From assembly GCF_963677845.1 (NCBI RefSeq), contig NZ_OY782498.1:2487518-2551517 (forward strand): a stretch of DNA of 64,000 nt. The letters are read 5' to 3'. Below are positions 25,336 through 34,700 of the stretch, in pieces; position 1 is the stretch's first letter; each line of letters opens with the position of its first letter. Source of the DNA: an uncultured Pseudodesulfovibrio sp. Lineage in GTDB: Bacteria > Desulfobacterota > Desulfovibrionia > Desulfovibrionales > Desulfovibrionaceae. Position numbers and translations under genes: made by a program. The notes beneath the pieces are model-generated. The model searched no databases. It saw only the letters and a program-made list of their open reading frames with translations, and was not told the origin of the DNA.

Positions 25336-26049
25336 TTATCTATCTTCAGCTTCTTTGAAACCGATCTGCCTCAATAGCAACCGCCCAAGCAGAGTTGTTT
25401 GCTGTCCCCAAGTTTCTGGCTCGCCTGTTATCTTATTATAAACAGGTAGGCCATCGTGGTCTTGTCGGACTCTGCCCTTAATTAATCCTAAATTTTCAAG
25501 GTGTATTTCATAACTGTCCTGTAAAGCCCCTTTATCGCGAGTCTCAGCATCACTCCCCATGGTCACAACAGCCCTATCAAGAACGGCTTTATGCTTCTCA
25601 CGAAACTCTTGATCGCCACCAATTGTTGGATCGAGATATGAACGAAGCCAAATAATTTCAACATCGCTTAGTTCATCCAGCAAATTCATTAGATACCTAG
25701 ATTCACTGTACTCAATCTGCTCGCTCGTCAAACCAGTTCCAAGAATGGATGCAATATATTCACGTCTTTCATCACTAGTTGCTTTTGAAGCCTGATAAAA
25801 TGCCTCCTCAAACAACCTCACACACTCTTCGTCTTCAAAGACGGCACTTGCGTTTTTGAAAACACAACCTTCCAGTTTTTGGTCTAAGGTCTTGGCGAAT
25901 TTTTCAAGCCTTTCAATACGCTGATTCGGAACAATATTTCCGACAAGCTCAGTCAACATCGGACCTACGACAGGTAGCGGCCCAAAAACAGATTTCAACG
26001 CAGACGCTATGGTGTCTGGACTTTTAGGACCAAGCTCCAACTTGCTCAT
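25336..26049 (-). CDS. Hypothetical cargo protein
   Basis: A 237-residue unrecognised protein between integrase and tRNA-Ala. ATG 26049 is used because GGAG precedes it by 7 nt; a start at 26061 is possible. The N-terminal region has a hydrophobic stretch (FGPLPVVGPMLTELVGNIV), perhaps membrane-associated, and the middle is helical (EYIASILGTGLTSEQIEY, then DELSDVEIIWLR). This layout is seen in small cargo proteins near integrases, some linked with phage defence. It cannot be named with confidence. Confidence 0.55.
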   Translation of the reverse strand: MSKLELGPKSPDTIASALKSVFGPLPVVGPMLTELVGNIVPNQRIERLEKFAKTLDQKLEGCVFKNASAVFEDEECVRLFEEAFYQASKATSDERREYIASILGTGLTSEQIEYSESRYLMNLLDELSDVEIIWLRSYLDPTIGGDQEFREKHKAVLDRAVVTMGSDAETRDKGALQDSYEIHLENLGLIKGRVRQDHDGLPVYNKITGEPETWGQQTTLLGRLLLRQIGFKEAEDR

Positions 26050-26166
26050 TTCACGCTCCATTAACAGAGGTAAGTAAATAATATATCAAGCTACCTCACC
26101 ACTTCAAATTATTGCAAGCCTACTTTTTTCTCCCAATGCTACCGACAGGAATCCACTGACAACCAA

Positions 26167-26886
26167 CTAGATGGCCCTCTCAATTGTAGTAGGGTAAATA
26201 TAGCCGTTAATAGTCAGAATAGGTTCTACTCCAGGCCTTACTAACAGATCATATTTTTCAATATTATTTGCTGAAGTAAAGGTTTCATCCACGTATGGCA
26301 GCTCTGCAAACACATCGGCGGAAAGATAAGGGCGACATGCATCTGCGACATGGTTGGTTATGTTGTAAATGCACTTAAACAAATCAAATCCAAGTTCTAC
26401 CGTTTCGCCGTCACAACGCAACCATGGTTTTTCCGCCATAATATCTATGTGCTCAAGCAAGGGGCGACAGTCATGAATCTCTGTTATACGCTTGAAGTCT
26501 TTCTTAACTTTCTTAGCATGCTGTCTTTGTCGCTTTTCTGGCCCCCCATTAAACTTATCCCGATAATTTATCAGAGCTTTTGCCACACAAGAAACGGGAA
26601 TTACAATTTGCTGAAGAGCGGAGGGCACGGCTTCAGGAAAAGCACTCCAGAAATGGATATGTTCTACGTCACCAACGTGATGAAAGTAATTTCGAATTTC
26701 ACGCAACAATATAAATTCCGGATTCGATGCAATGTCGATGTCAAACTGTCCCTTCAGCTTGTCACGAGTTGCGTGAAGGCTATCAAGATAGTTGAAAAGC
26801 AGTGTAATATCGCGCTCTTCAACAAGCCTAATATCGAGCAACTTGGCTGCATTGAGGAAATAAATTTCCAAAAAAAGACTATTCAC
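26167..26886 (-). CDS. Hypothetical protein with HEPN-like RX4H motif
   Basis: An unrecognised 239-residue protein. The first 100 residues are predicted helical and contain LLREIRNYFHHVG, where R65-N66 and H70 fit the RN-x3-H form of the RX4-6H motif of HEPN ribonucleases. The C-terminal part (ETVELGFDLFKCIYN and later VDETFTSANNIEKYD) is unlike known domains. The start follows GGGGAGATTGTGA. It is the last gene before the tRNA and with 25336-26049 makes a two-gene cargo pair. RNase function is only a suggestion from the motif. Confidence 0.55.
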   Translation of the reverse strand: MNSLFLEIYFLNAAKLLDIRLVEERDITLLFNYLDSLHATRDKLKGQFDIDIASNPEFILLREIRNYFHHVGDVEHIHFWSAFPEAVPSALQQIVIPVSCVAKALINYRDKFNGGPEKRQRQHAKKVKKDFKRITEIHDCRPLLEHIDIMAEKPWLRCDGETVELGFDLFKCIYNITNHVADACRPYLSADVFAELPYVDETFTSANNIEKYDLLVRPGVEPILTINGYIYPTTIERAI

Positions 26887-27051
26887 AATCTCCCCTTTTA
26901 ATACTCGCTACCTCGAACATTGGTTGGCCGCCATGTGCTTTGATTCTGTCAAGAGTATGCAAAAAGCCGAATGACATAGCAAACCTAAGGCTCCCAACGA
27001 ATCTCGCAATCCCAGGCTAACCGCAAATGTTATCCAAACGGTTATCCACAC

Positions 27052-27087
27052 AAAAATAGGTTAGCAACATAAAGTCGCTAACCTATT
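27052..27087 (-). terminator. Terminator of tRNA-Ala
   Basis: On the minus strand an 11-bp stem, AATAGGTTAGC with GCTAACCTATT (27077-27087 and 27055-27065), is followed by TTTTT. It lies 9 bp beyond the tRNA 3' end. Confidence 0.8.
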
Positions 27088-27095
27088 GAAATCAT

Positions 27096-27171
<76 letters not shown>

Positions 27172-27190
27172 ACGCTGTTGGGTGAAGGGG

Positions 27191-27219
27191 GAAATAGCCA
27201 AGGCGAGAGGCAATGTCAA
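27191..27219 (-). promoter_or_regulatory. Promoter of tRNA-Ala
   Basis: Minus strand: -35 TTGACA (27214-27219), 17-nt spacer, -10 TATTTC (27191-27196), placing the start site just upstream of the tRNA. Confidence 0.7.
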
Positions 27220-27314
27220 CTGAAAATCTCATTGTAAGGGGAAAGAGTTGTCCATTGATTCATGGCTCGTCTTGCAGTAAGAATAACGGACGGTTGGAAT
27301 TATATGGAGAATAG

Positions 27315-28310
27315 ATGGCACACGTTCTGAAACGGATACTTATCAAACTGCTGTGGGTGGGCGTGGTGTTTCTCGGCATCACGGTTATCAGCTTCTGGGT
27401 TATTCATCTGGCCCCCGGCTCGCCCACAGATCTTCAGACCACGTTGAACCCCGACGCCGGAATTGAAGCACGTCTCCAGCTCGAAAAGCTCTACGGTTTA
27501 GATAAGCCTCTGCATATTCAATACGCCAGCTGGCTGAAAAGATTGGTACAACTCGACTTTGGTCAATCCATGTCCGGCGACCATCGCCCGGTCTGGGACA
27601 AGATCAAGGAACGCCTACCTTTAACCTTTGGTATGAATGTGGCTTCCATGGTGCTGACTCTGCTCATCGCGGTTCCCATAGGGGTAACTGCGGCATGGTG
27701 GCGTGGTGGCGTTTTTGATAAACTGTCAACCGTGGTCGTATTCATAGGCTTTGCCATGCCCGGATTCTGGCTGGCCCTGCTGCTCATGCTCTGGCTCGGC
27801 ATTTCCTGGCCCATCCTTCCCATCTCCGGCCTGACATCCATGGGGTTCGACTCCATGTCGCCCATGGGTAAGGTGTGGGATGTGACCAAGCACCTCATCC
27901 TGCCAATCTTCATCTATACCTCCGGCTCATGGGCAGGCATGTCTCGATTCATGCGATCCTCCATGCTTGAAGTCCTACGTCAGGACTACATTATGACCGC
28001 ACGCGCCAAAGGGTTATCCAGTCGCGTCGTCCTGTTCAAACACGCTCTGCGAAACGCACTCATGCCGGTCATCACCATTCTCGGCCTGTCGGTTCCGGCC
28101 CTGATCGGCGGCTCTGTCATCATCGAATCCATCTTCGCCTTGCCCGGCCTTGGACAACTTTTCTATCAGGCGGTCATGTCCCGCGATTATCCACTCATCA
28201 TGGGATCGCTGGTACTAGGTGCCATATTGACACTTATCGGGAACCTGTTGGCGGATATTGGTTACGGCCTTGCTGATCCACGCATCCGCGTGGGACAGGG
28301 AGGCAAATAA
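27315..28310 (+). CDS. ABC transporter permease, DppB/OppB type
   Basis: A 331-residue integral membrane permease for di/oligopeptides or nickel. It has an N-terminal membrane helix (LWVGVVFLGITVISFWVI), the typical loop LAPGSPTDLQTTLNPDAG, further helices, the EAA-type loop TARAKGLSSRVVLFKHALRNALMPVI and the signature LPGLGQLFYQAVMSRDYPLIMG. Length fits the family. Its stop shares a base with the next start (TAATG), so the two permeases are co-translated. No substrate-binding protein or ATPases are adjacent, so the substrate is unknown. Confidence 0.95.
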   Translation: MAHVLKRILIKLLWVGVVFLGITVISFWVIHLAPGSPTDLQTTLNPDAGIEARLQLEKLYGLDKPLHIQYASWLKRLVQLDFGQSMSGDHRPVWDKIKERLPLTFGMNVASMVLTLLIAVPIGVTAAWWRGGVFDKLSTVVVFIGFAMPGFWLALLLMLWLGISWPILPISGLTSMGFDSMSPMGKVWDVTKHLILPIFIYTSGSWAGMSRFMRSSMLEVLRQDYIMTARAKGLSSRVVLFKHALRNALMPVITILGLSVPALIGGSVIIESIFALPGLGQLFYQAVMSRDYPLIMGSLVLGAILTLIGNLLADIGYGLADPRIRVGQGGK

Positions 28311-29152
28311 TGAAACGAAAACCACTGAAACGAGTCTCCCCATGGGCACGGCACGCCCTACTTATTTTAGGAGGTCTCATTGTAGGGCTGATGTCTCTGG
28401 CCGCAATCTTTGCTCCACTCCTTGCGCCATTCGATCCCAGTCTCATCAACGTGGATACGTTACTCTTGCCTCCGTCAACAACCCATCTTATGGGAACCGA
28501 CGCTCTGGGCCGCGATGTCTTTTCACGCATTCTGTTTGGTGGCCGCGTCTCACTCTGGGTCGGTTTTGTTGCCGTGGGTATCGCCACTTCCATCGGGCTG
28601 GTCCTCGGCCTGACCGCTGGCTATTTTGGCCGTATTGTGGATGAAATCATCATGCGCGGCGTGGATGTCATGCTCTGCTTTCCATCCTTTTTCCTCATTC
28701 TGGCAGTCATTGCTTTTCTGGAACCAAGCCTGACCAATATCATGATCGTCATCGGCTTGACCGGCTGGATGGGCGTCGCTCGACTGGTCCGCGCCGAGAC
28801 CCTGACAATCCGCGAGCGGGATTACGTACTGGCTGCACGAGCTGCCGGTGCTGGGCCAATCCGCATCATTTTCCGACATATCATGCCCAACGCCATCGGT
28901 CCGGTACTCGTTTCCGCCACCCTTGGCGTAGCTGGTGCCATCCTGACTGAATCCTCGCTGTCATTTCTGGGCCTCGGCGTACAGCCGCCGGATGCTTCAT
29001 GGGGCAACATGCTTATGGAAGGCAAAGAAGTCTTGGGAATCGCGTGGTGGTTATCTGTCTTTCCCGGCCTCGCCATTCTATTCACCGTGCTTGGGTACAA
29101 CCTGCTCGGCGAATCTTTACGCGACTTGCTCGATCCAAGGCTAAAACAATGA
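28310..29152 (+). CDS. ABC transporter permease, DppC/OppC type
   Basis: The 280-residue partner permease. It has the OppC_N leader segment (HALLILGGLIVGLMSLAAIFAPL), the motif HLMGTDALGRDVFSRILFGGR, the EAA loop RAAGAGPIRIIFRHIMPNAIGPV and LTESSLSFLGLGVQPPDASWG. This set is diagnostic of the family. It forms a heterodimer with the upstream permease. The stop overlaps the alginate-lyase-like gene by ATGA, coupling the two. The missing ATPases and binding protein must lie elsewhere if the transporter works. Confidence 0.95.
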   Translation: MKRKPLKRVSPWARHALLILGGLIVGLMSLAAIFAPLLAPFDPSLINVDTLLLPPSTTHLMGTDALGRDVFSRILFGGRVSLWVGFVAVGIATSIGLVLGLTAGYFGRIVDEIIMRGVDVMLCFPSFFLILAVIAFLEPSLTNIMIVIGLTGWMGVARLVRAETLTIRERDYVLAARAAGAGPIRIIFRHIMPNAIGPVLVSATLGVAGAILTESSLSFLGLGVQPPDASWGNMLMEGKEVLGIAWWLSVFPGLAILFTVLGYNLLGESLRDLLDPRLKQ

Positions 29153-30363
29153 CCGGGGTCGTTGCCCGTCATCTGTTCCTATCATTTCTGGCCATAATGC
29201 TGGCCGTCCCGGCTTTCGCTGGCGCCAACCGACCTGATACCATCGTACTCTCGCCAGCCATTTTGTATCAAACAAAACGCCAAATTCTACAACGAGATCC
29301 TGCCATTCGTCCGGCGTATGAAAATTTCATCAACGAAGCCAAACAGGCCTTGGATGCCCCCATCGAATCCGTTACCTTGAAAAAAAAGGCTGGCCCAAGC
29401 AACGATCGCCATGATTACTGGTCGCTCTCGCCAGACTGGTGGCCAAACCCTACGACCAAAAGTGGCTTGCCCTATGTGCAACACCCCGGGGAAGCCAACC
29501 CCGAAGCTTCATCTGACATTTATGACCGCTCTCGACTTTCTCACATGGCAAGGCAGGCAATAACACTGGCTCTTGCATGGTATTTCACAGGCGACGAACT
29601 ATACGCCAGCAAAAGCACCGCGTTGATCATGGCGTGGTGTAGCGATCCCTCAACCCGAGTCAATCCGAACATGCTCTATGCCCACTCACGCCCCGGTGTC
29701 GCAGAAGGTCATCATACCGGCATCATTGAAACACGCGACCTCATCCGCGTGGTGGATGCGGCCCTCATACTTGAACCGTCACACGCGTGGTCAAAGACGA
29801 CCAGTCGAAAAGTCAAAAAATGGTTCTCCGACTATGTTCAATGGCTGATGCACAGCAAATTCGGTCGCCGCGAGGCAGAATCCCGTGACCATCATGGCAC
29901 TTGGTTTGACGCACAAGTTGCCGTATATGCCCTGTACACAGAAGATATAGACCTAGCCCGAGCCATCATACGTACGGCCGAACGACGGCGTATAGTACGC
30001 CAAATAATGCCTGACGGGTCCATGCCCTACGCGCTAAAACACCCCCGATCACGCAACGCCACCTTTTCTACGCTTGAAGCATACGCAATTCTCTCCAGTG
30101 TGGGCGAACGCCTGAGGCTTGATCTCTGGAACTGGGCAGACCCCGTAGGACCATCCATCCGGCAAGCCCTCGACTTTGCGGCCCCATATATCAATCCACA
30201 AAAGGACTGGCCGCACGGCACAACAGGAGCATTCGATCCGTACCGTTACGTTCCCCTTTTCCGCAGGGCCGCACTGGTGTATAAGGACAATCGTTATCTT
30301 GATTATTTAAACGAGCTACCCGAGGCCGATGGCGCACGGGATCGCTCGATACTTTTTTACTAG
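29149..30363 (+). CDS. Exported alginate lyase-family protein
   Basis: A 404-residue protein with an N-terminal signal peptide (LFLSFLAIMLAVPAFAGA). The mature part matches the alginate lyase (PF05426-like) toroid: DYWSLSPDWWPNP, LPYVQHPGEANPE, LAWYFTGDELYASKST, SRVNPNMLYAHSRPG-like positions (here TRVNPNMLYAHSRPG), GIIETRDL and DHHGTWFDAQVAVYALY. A catalytic Tyr/His set is plausible but was not assigned. It would act in the periplasm on an acidic polysaccharide or wall-like polymer. ATGA coupling to the permease gene supports a shared task, perhaps uptake of the released product. Confidence 0.8.
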   Translation: MTGVVARHLFLSFLAIMLAVPAFAGANRPDTIVLSPAILYQTKRQILQRDPAIRPAYENFINEAKQALDAPIESVTLKKKAGPSNDRHDYWSLSPDWWPNPTTKSGLPYVQHPGEANPEASSDIYDRSRLSHMARQAITLALAWYFTGDELYASKSTALIMAWCSDPSTRVNPNMLYAHSRPGVAEGHHTGIIETRDLIRVVDAALILEPSHAWSKTTSRKVKKWFSDYVQWLMHSKFGRREAESRDHHGTWFDAQVAVYALYTEDIDLARAIIRTAERRRIVRQIMPDGSMPYALKHPRSRNATFSTLEAYAILSSVGERLRLDLWNWADPVGPSIRQALDFAAPYINPQKDWPHGTTGAFDPYRYVPLFRRAALVYKDNRYLDYLNELPEADGARDRSILFY

Positions 30364-30374
30364 GCTGGAGCTTC

Positions 30375-31988
30375 ATGCTTGAACTGTTACGGATCAAGAA
30401 CCTTGCCCTCATAGAAGACGTGGAACTGGAATTCTCTCCGGGGCTGAACACGCTCACAGGTGAAACTGGTGCGGGTAAATCCTTTATCATGCGGGCCGTG
30501 GACTTTCTCATGGGTGAACGCATGGATAAAAAACTGGTCCGTCCCGGCAACACCAAAGCCTCGGTAGAAGCATTGTTTGTACTGCCCGAAGGTGAAACAG
30601 TCATTCGCCGTGAACTTTCCGCCGAGACAGGTCGCAGCCGTGTCTACATCAACGACACATTGTCATCTCAGCCGACAATTCGCGACATGCGAACGCGACT
30701 TATCATCCACACCAGCCAACATGGACAGCAAAAGCTGCTTTCTCCGGCCTTTCAGTCGGAAATCCTCGACTCCTTCATTCCTGACCAATCCATTCTGATT
30801 CAACGCAACGATAAACTCGCAGTGCTCAAGGATGTGCTGGAACGCAAACGTCATCTCAACGAAAAGTACGACGACATAGAAAAACAGCGTGATTTCCTTG
30901 AGTATCAAAAAAAGGAAATTGACGCTGTTGATCCGCAGCCGGATGAAGAAAACGAGCTTGAGGAACGCAAAAAAATTCTCAAGGACCGGGAACGTGCCGG
31001 AGAATGTCTACAAAATGCATTGGACATCCTGCACGGTGAAATCGGCATGCTCGACAATATGACATTGCTCACCCGTGAAATGGAAATTATCGCTCGGCTC
31101 TTCCCCGGATTCGACGAAGACCGCGAAGCCATAGAGGAATTGCGCATCCGGTTGCATGATCTCGACTCGCGACTCCGACGTGGACCGGGAGATATGGAAG
31201 ATGACGACCCCATGTCTCTGGACGACATTGAAGCGCGTCTTTTCGAATTGGCCAAGCTTAAACGAAAGCTTCGACGCAATCTGGATGACATTGTCTCCAT
31301 GAAAGCGGAGATAGATGAAAATCTTTCCTTCCTCGACGCCTGTGCTCTGGACATGAAAAACTTGTCCCGCGAAGAGGCCGCAGCTGCCGCAAATCTCCAA
31401 ACTACACTTGGCGAAGTCAACAAGGCTCGAAAAAAAGCGGCAAAGGAACTTTCCATCCGCATCGTGGATGAATTGTTCGACCTCGGGTTTTCCGAACACA
31501 TCAAAGTTCATTTCGAATTTGATGCACGCGAGTTGTATCCCGGTTGTGATGATATGCGGGGGCGCCTCATGTGGGTGCCCAACCCCGGCCAGCCAGCCCA
31601 GCCCCTCGACAAAATTGCCTCTGGTGGAGAACTGTCACGATTCCTGCTTGCGCTGGTCACCATGCGCGGTGACAACACCAAGGAACACGATGCCCTGCCA
31701 TCACTTATTTTTGATGAAGTAGACGCCGGAATTGGAGGCTTGACACTCAACTCGGTTGGCGGCAAACTCCGCGCCCTTGCAGACCGCCAGCAAATGTTGC
31801 TCATTACACATTGGCCGCAACTGGCAGGCAAGGCCGATCGCCATTTCTTCATCAAGAAGGAAGTGGTGGACGGGGAGACCTACACCCGCTGTAACCGGCT
31901 GGAAACCGATGCCATCATGGATGAATTATCCCGCATGGCAGGCGGCGGAGAACAAGGTCGAGCTTTGGCTGAAAAACTCGTTAAGTAG
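30375..31988 (+). CDS. recN: DNA repair protein RecN
   Basis: A 537-residue SMC-like ATPase. Residues ~27-36 hold Walker A (LTGETGAGKSF). Long coiled-coil arms occupy ~150-370 (EKQRDFLEYQKKEIDAV, ARKKAAKELSIR). The C-terminal head has the ABC signature SGGELSRFLLAL, Walker B LIFDEVDAGIGG and the LLITHWPQLA motif. Length matches RecN. It starts 12 bp after the alginate-lyase-like gene with CTGGAG. Its known role is in double-strand break repair, holding ends for RecA-dependent processing. SOS control is likely from other bacteria, but no clear LexA box was assigned here. Confidence 0.95.
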   Translation: MLELLRIKNLALIEDVELEFSPGLNTLTGETGAGKSFIMRAVDFLMGERMDKKLVRPGNTKASVEALFVLPEGETVIRRELSAETGRSRVYINDTLSSQPTIRDMRTRLIIHTSQHGQQKLLSPAFQSEILDSFIPDQSILIQRNDKLAVLKDVLERKRHLNEKYDDIEKQRDFLEYQKKEIDAVDPQPDEENELEERKKILKDRERAGECLQNALDILHGEIGMLDNMTLLTREMEIIARLFPGFDEDREAIEELRIRLHDLDSRLRRGPGDMEDDDPMSLDDIEARLFELAKLKRKLRRNLDDIVSMKAEIDENLSFLDACALDMKNLSREEAAAAANLQTTLGEVNKARKKAAKELSIRIVDELFDLGFSEHIKVHFEFDARELYPGCDDMRGRLMWVPNPGQPAQPLDKIASGGELSRFLLALVTMRGDNTKEHDALPSLIFDEVDAGIGGLTLNSVGGKLRALADRQQMLLITHWPQLAGKADRHFFIKKEVVDGETYTRCNRLETDAIMDELSRMAGGGEQGRALAEKLVK

Positions 31989-32027
31989 AGATGTGACCGG
32001 TAAGCCTACCGGCGGTCTCTCCGAGGG

Positions 32028-32057
32028 CTCAAGAACTTTTTGAAAAAGGTTCTTGAG
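32028..32057. repeat. Intergenic palindromic element
   Basis: CTCAAGAAC-TTTTT and AAAAA-GGTTCTTGAG form a nearly perfect long stem around a short loop, followed by CCCAAACTTTTTG and a small GC hairpin (TGCGCTTCGCGCA). It sits after recN and before marC. It may be a dispersed repeat or a bidirectional terminator; only one copy is in the window. Confidence 0.5.
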
Positions 32058-32102
32058 AATCTCCCAAACTTTTTGTGTGCGCTTCGCGCAGGGGTGACCA
32101 TT

Positions 32103-32696
32103 GTGACCAACCTCTTCATCTCCCTTTATATCAAGCTGTTTTTCCTGCTGACGCCTTTTTTCGTTTTGTCAGTATTCCTGTCATTCATCGAAGACATGGA
32201 CGTAATTGAGCAACGGAAACTGGCAATACGAGTAACCATTTCCGTCCTGGTTATTGTCCTGATACTCTATTTTGCCGGGAACCCCATCTTTTCGACATTG
32301 GGCATTACGCTGGATGGATTCCGCGTAGGAGCGGGAAGTTTGCTGTTCCTGTCTGCCGTGTCATTGGTCTCCGGCAAACGTTCCCGACCGGAACCGGAAG
32401 ACGATACCGATGTGGCAGTGGTCCCCTTGGCTATCCCCATCACCGTGGGACCAGCGACCATTGGTACACTGCTTATTCTTGGCGCGGAACTTGGCGGAGC
32501 CACGGAACAGATTATCGGAGCAGCTTCTTTGGTTGCAGCCTGCCTGACCGTGGGCCTGATGCTCTTTGTCGCTCCGGCCCTGAAACGGGTCATCGGTTCC
32601 ATGGGGCTCGCAGTTCTGACCAAAATAACCGGCCTGATCCTATCGGCTATGGCCGCTCAAATCGTGTTTACAGGCGTGGCCAACTTCCTGTCATAA
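32103..32696 (+). CDS. MarC-family membrane protein
   Basis: A 197-residue protein with six predicted membrane helices typical of MarC: LFFLLTPFFVLSVFLSF, VTISVLVIVLILYFAGN, the loop LGITLDGFRVGAGSLLF, VVPLAIPITVGPATIGTL and a final VLTKITGLILSAMAAQIVF. An open frame from 32040 would begin inside the palindromic element and has no signal, so the GTG at 32103, after AGGGG, is used; GTG 32094 is an alternative. The family's function is unclear despite its name. It is likely in the inner membrane. Confidence 0.85.
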   Translation: MTNLFISLYIKLFFLLTPFFVLSVFLSFIEDMDVIEQRKLAIRVTISVLVIVLILYFAGNPIFSTLGITLDGFRVGAGSLLFLSAVSLVSGKRSRPEPEDDTDVAVVPLAIPITVGPATIGTLLILGAELGGATEQIIGAASLVAACLTVGLMLFVAPALKRVIGSMGLAVLTKITGLILSAMAAQIVFTGVANFLS

Positions 32697-32788
32697 TAAC
32701 CATCAATCTATTTATCCCCATAAATCGAGCATACAATTTTGATTGAAAGGCGCTGTACGAATTAACAGTTTTCCGTTAATTTCTTTAC

Positions 32789-33493
32789 ATGAGGTATTTC
32801 ATATCACTGATACTCACCCTGCTCATGGTCTGTCCGGCAATAGCAGGACAGACCATGCTTTTTGCCATGGGAGCCGACGATACCAAAGCTGCCATGGGCA
32901 TACTCGCCATCCTCAAAGCAGCATACTCAAAAATGGGTATAACGGTTGAAGGCAAAATACTTCCTGCAAACCGAGCACTGGTTGACTCCAACACCGGCTT
33001 TACTGATGGAGAATTGTGCCGAATCGCCGACATTGAGTCAGAGCACCCGAATCTCATTCGTATTCCCGTACCAGTCATGACTGTTGAAATCATGGCCTAC
33101 ACTGTTGACAACACCTTCCCGATCAAGGGGTGGAAAAGTTTTGAAAAACGACGAATCGGCATCAAGGCAGGCATCAGATACACAGAGATGCAGACGCATG
33201 GAATGCCAAACGTTCTCCGTTCAACAAATCACGACACCCTGTTTAAACTGCTTGCCGCTAATCGGCTTGATGTCGTTATTGCTACGCGAAGCATCCACCC
33301 CGCCCAAGGTGGAAAGGAATACATCGAAACATTTTACATCCATGAACCGCCACTTGCAAAGCTGCAACTCTACCACTATCTCCATAAAAAGCATGCTGAA
33401 TTAGTCCAACCCATTACAGATATCCTTTCTCGCATGTACGAGAACGGAAAAATGGACGAGATACGAAACAATGCCGTGCAGACAAAAGAATAG
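32789..33493 (+). CDS. Periplasmic solute-binding protein (family 3-like)
   Basis: A 234-residue exported protein with a signal peptide (FISLILTLLMVCPAIAGQ). The mature part resembles the SBP_bac_3 fold: MGITVEGKILPANRALVD near the first lobe, then IGIKAGIRYTE and NRLDVVIATRS as in the second. It is short compared with classical members (~250-280). No permease genes follow, so it may act as a sensor part or an orphan receptor. An acyl-ACP thioesterase gene starts 6 bp downstream. Confidence 0.7.
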   Translation: MRYFISLILTLLMVCPAIAGQTMLFAMGADDTKAAMGILAILKAAYSKMGITVEGKILPANRALVDSNTGFTDGELCRIADIESEHPNLIRIPVPVMTVEIMAYTVDNTFPIKGWKSFEKRRIGIKAGIRYTEMQTHGMPNVLRSTNHDTLFKLLAANRLDVVIATRSIHPAQGGKEYIETFYIHEPPLAKLQLYHYLHKKHAELVQPITDILSRMYENGKMDEIRNNAVQTKE

Positions 33494-33498
33494 AACAC

Positions 33499-34260
33499 AT
33501 GACATCATCCAACGACCTCACTCTTGAGCACCAGTACAACATACGCTCTTACGAACCCCGCACAGATGGCCGTATATCCATTTCATCCGTGTGTAATTAT
33601 CTACAGGATATAGCCTCTCGCCATGCCGACTCGCTTGGATTCGGGTTGCGCGATCTCCGCCAAAATGGTCATTTCTGGGTATTGGCTCGACTCCATGTCA
33701 TGATGGATCGGATGCCTGAATTTGGAGAACAGGTCAGCGTACGAACATGGCCCTCAGAAAACGAACGACTGGTAGCCCTTCGAGACTTCCTCATTCACGA
33801 TACTGACACTCTCATAGGACGAGCCACCTCTTCCTGGGCCACCATCAATGTCGAGACACACCGCCCGGACAAACCCGGTTCTGTGCTCAACGAACGGTTC
33901 ATCCCAAAACGTGACCACTCCATTGTCTTTTCATCCAAGGCCGTCACCCGCCTCAAACAAGGTGAGTATACCGTGGAAATCATGGCCCGCAAGGCCGATA
34001 CAGACATCAATGGTCATGTAAACAACGTAAAATATATTGAATATTGTATGGAAGCCGTGCCACTAGAATGGGACAATGCACACAGGTGCATGGGACTGGA
34101 CATTCAATTCAGAACCGAGTCCTTTGCTGGTGAAACGTATCAGGCGAACTGCACTCAGGGTGAACCCGACAACAACATGGATACCTTCATGCATTCCCTG
34201 ACACGCCTTTCAGACAACCGAGAAATAGTCCGCATGAAAACATGGTGGAAACAGGCATGA
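33499..34260 (+). CDS. Acyl-ACP thioesterase
   Basis: A 253-residue two-hotdog thioesterase of the FatA/FatB type. The N-terminal half starts with YNIRSYEPRTDGRISISSV and contains HADSLGFGLRDLRQNGHFWVLAR, matching the plant-like family in part. The second hotdog has ADTDINGHVNNVKYIEYCME, where the NGHVNN sequence is the family signature with catalytic N/H. It releases free fatty acids from acyl-ACP in the cytoplasm. The stop overlaps the GNAT gene (ATGA). Confidence 0.85.
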   Translation: MTSSNDLTLEHQYNIRSYEPRTDGRISISSVCNYLQDIASRHADSLGFGLRDLRQNGHFWVLARLHVMMDRMPEFGEQVSVRTWPSENERLVALRDFLIHDTDTLIGRATSSWATINVETHRPDKPGSVLNERFIPKRDHSIVFSSKAVTRLKQGEYTVEIMARKADTDINGHVNNVKYIEYCMEAVPLEWDNAHRCMGLDIQFRTESFAGETYQANCTQGEPDNNMDTFMHSLTRLSDNREIVRMKTWWKQA

Positions 34261-34688
34261 GCGATGATATAAAACTACGATTTGACACGACCGGCGTGGA
34301 CTGGGCTGTGGCCGCCACCGTTTTGGAACGAGCACCTCTTAGCACTCGTGAACCACACAAAATACAAACAGCTTTTGAAAACAGTGATCTGATTTGCTTT
34401 GCATGGCACGATAATGAACTCGTGGGGATGGCTCGCGCCCTGTCAGATGGAGTATATCAATCAGTTATCTATGACCTGTGCATTTTACCAGAGCATCAGG
34501 ACAAAGGTTTGGGAAGTCGCATAATGAAAGCACTGACCAAACGGCTGAACACCCCCAGCGTGGTTCTATGGAGCGTTCCGGGCAAAGAAGGATTCTACGC
34601 ACGACTTGGTTTCAACCCTATGCTTACCGCCATGGCTCTCGTCGAAGACCCTGAACGGACTGCAAAAAACGGGTATATTCAACTTTAG
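34257..34688 (+). CDS. GNAT acetyltransferase
   Basis: A 143-residue GNAT enzyme. Acetyl-CoA-binding motif A is ILPEHQDKGLGSRIM; the beta strands before it (DLICFAWHDNELVGMARALSD) and the ending YARLGFNP motif complete the fold. ATG 34257 is used; the ATGA overlap with the previous stop couples translation. The substrate is not deducible. Neighbours suggest a small metabolic role. Confidence 0.85.
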   Translation: MSDDIKLRFDTTGVDWAVAATVLERAPLSTREPHKIQTAFENSDLICFAWHDNELVGMARALSDGVYQSVIYDLCILPEHQDKGLGSRIMKALTKRLNTPSVVLWSVPGKEGFYARLGFNPMLTAMALVEDPERTAKNGYIQL

Positions 34689-34700
34689 GACCAGCATCCC

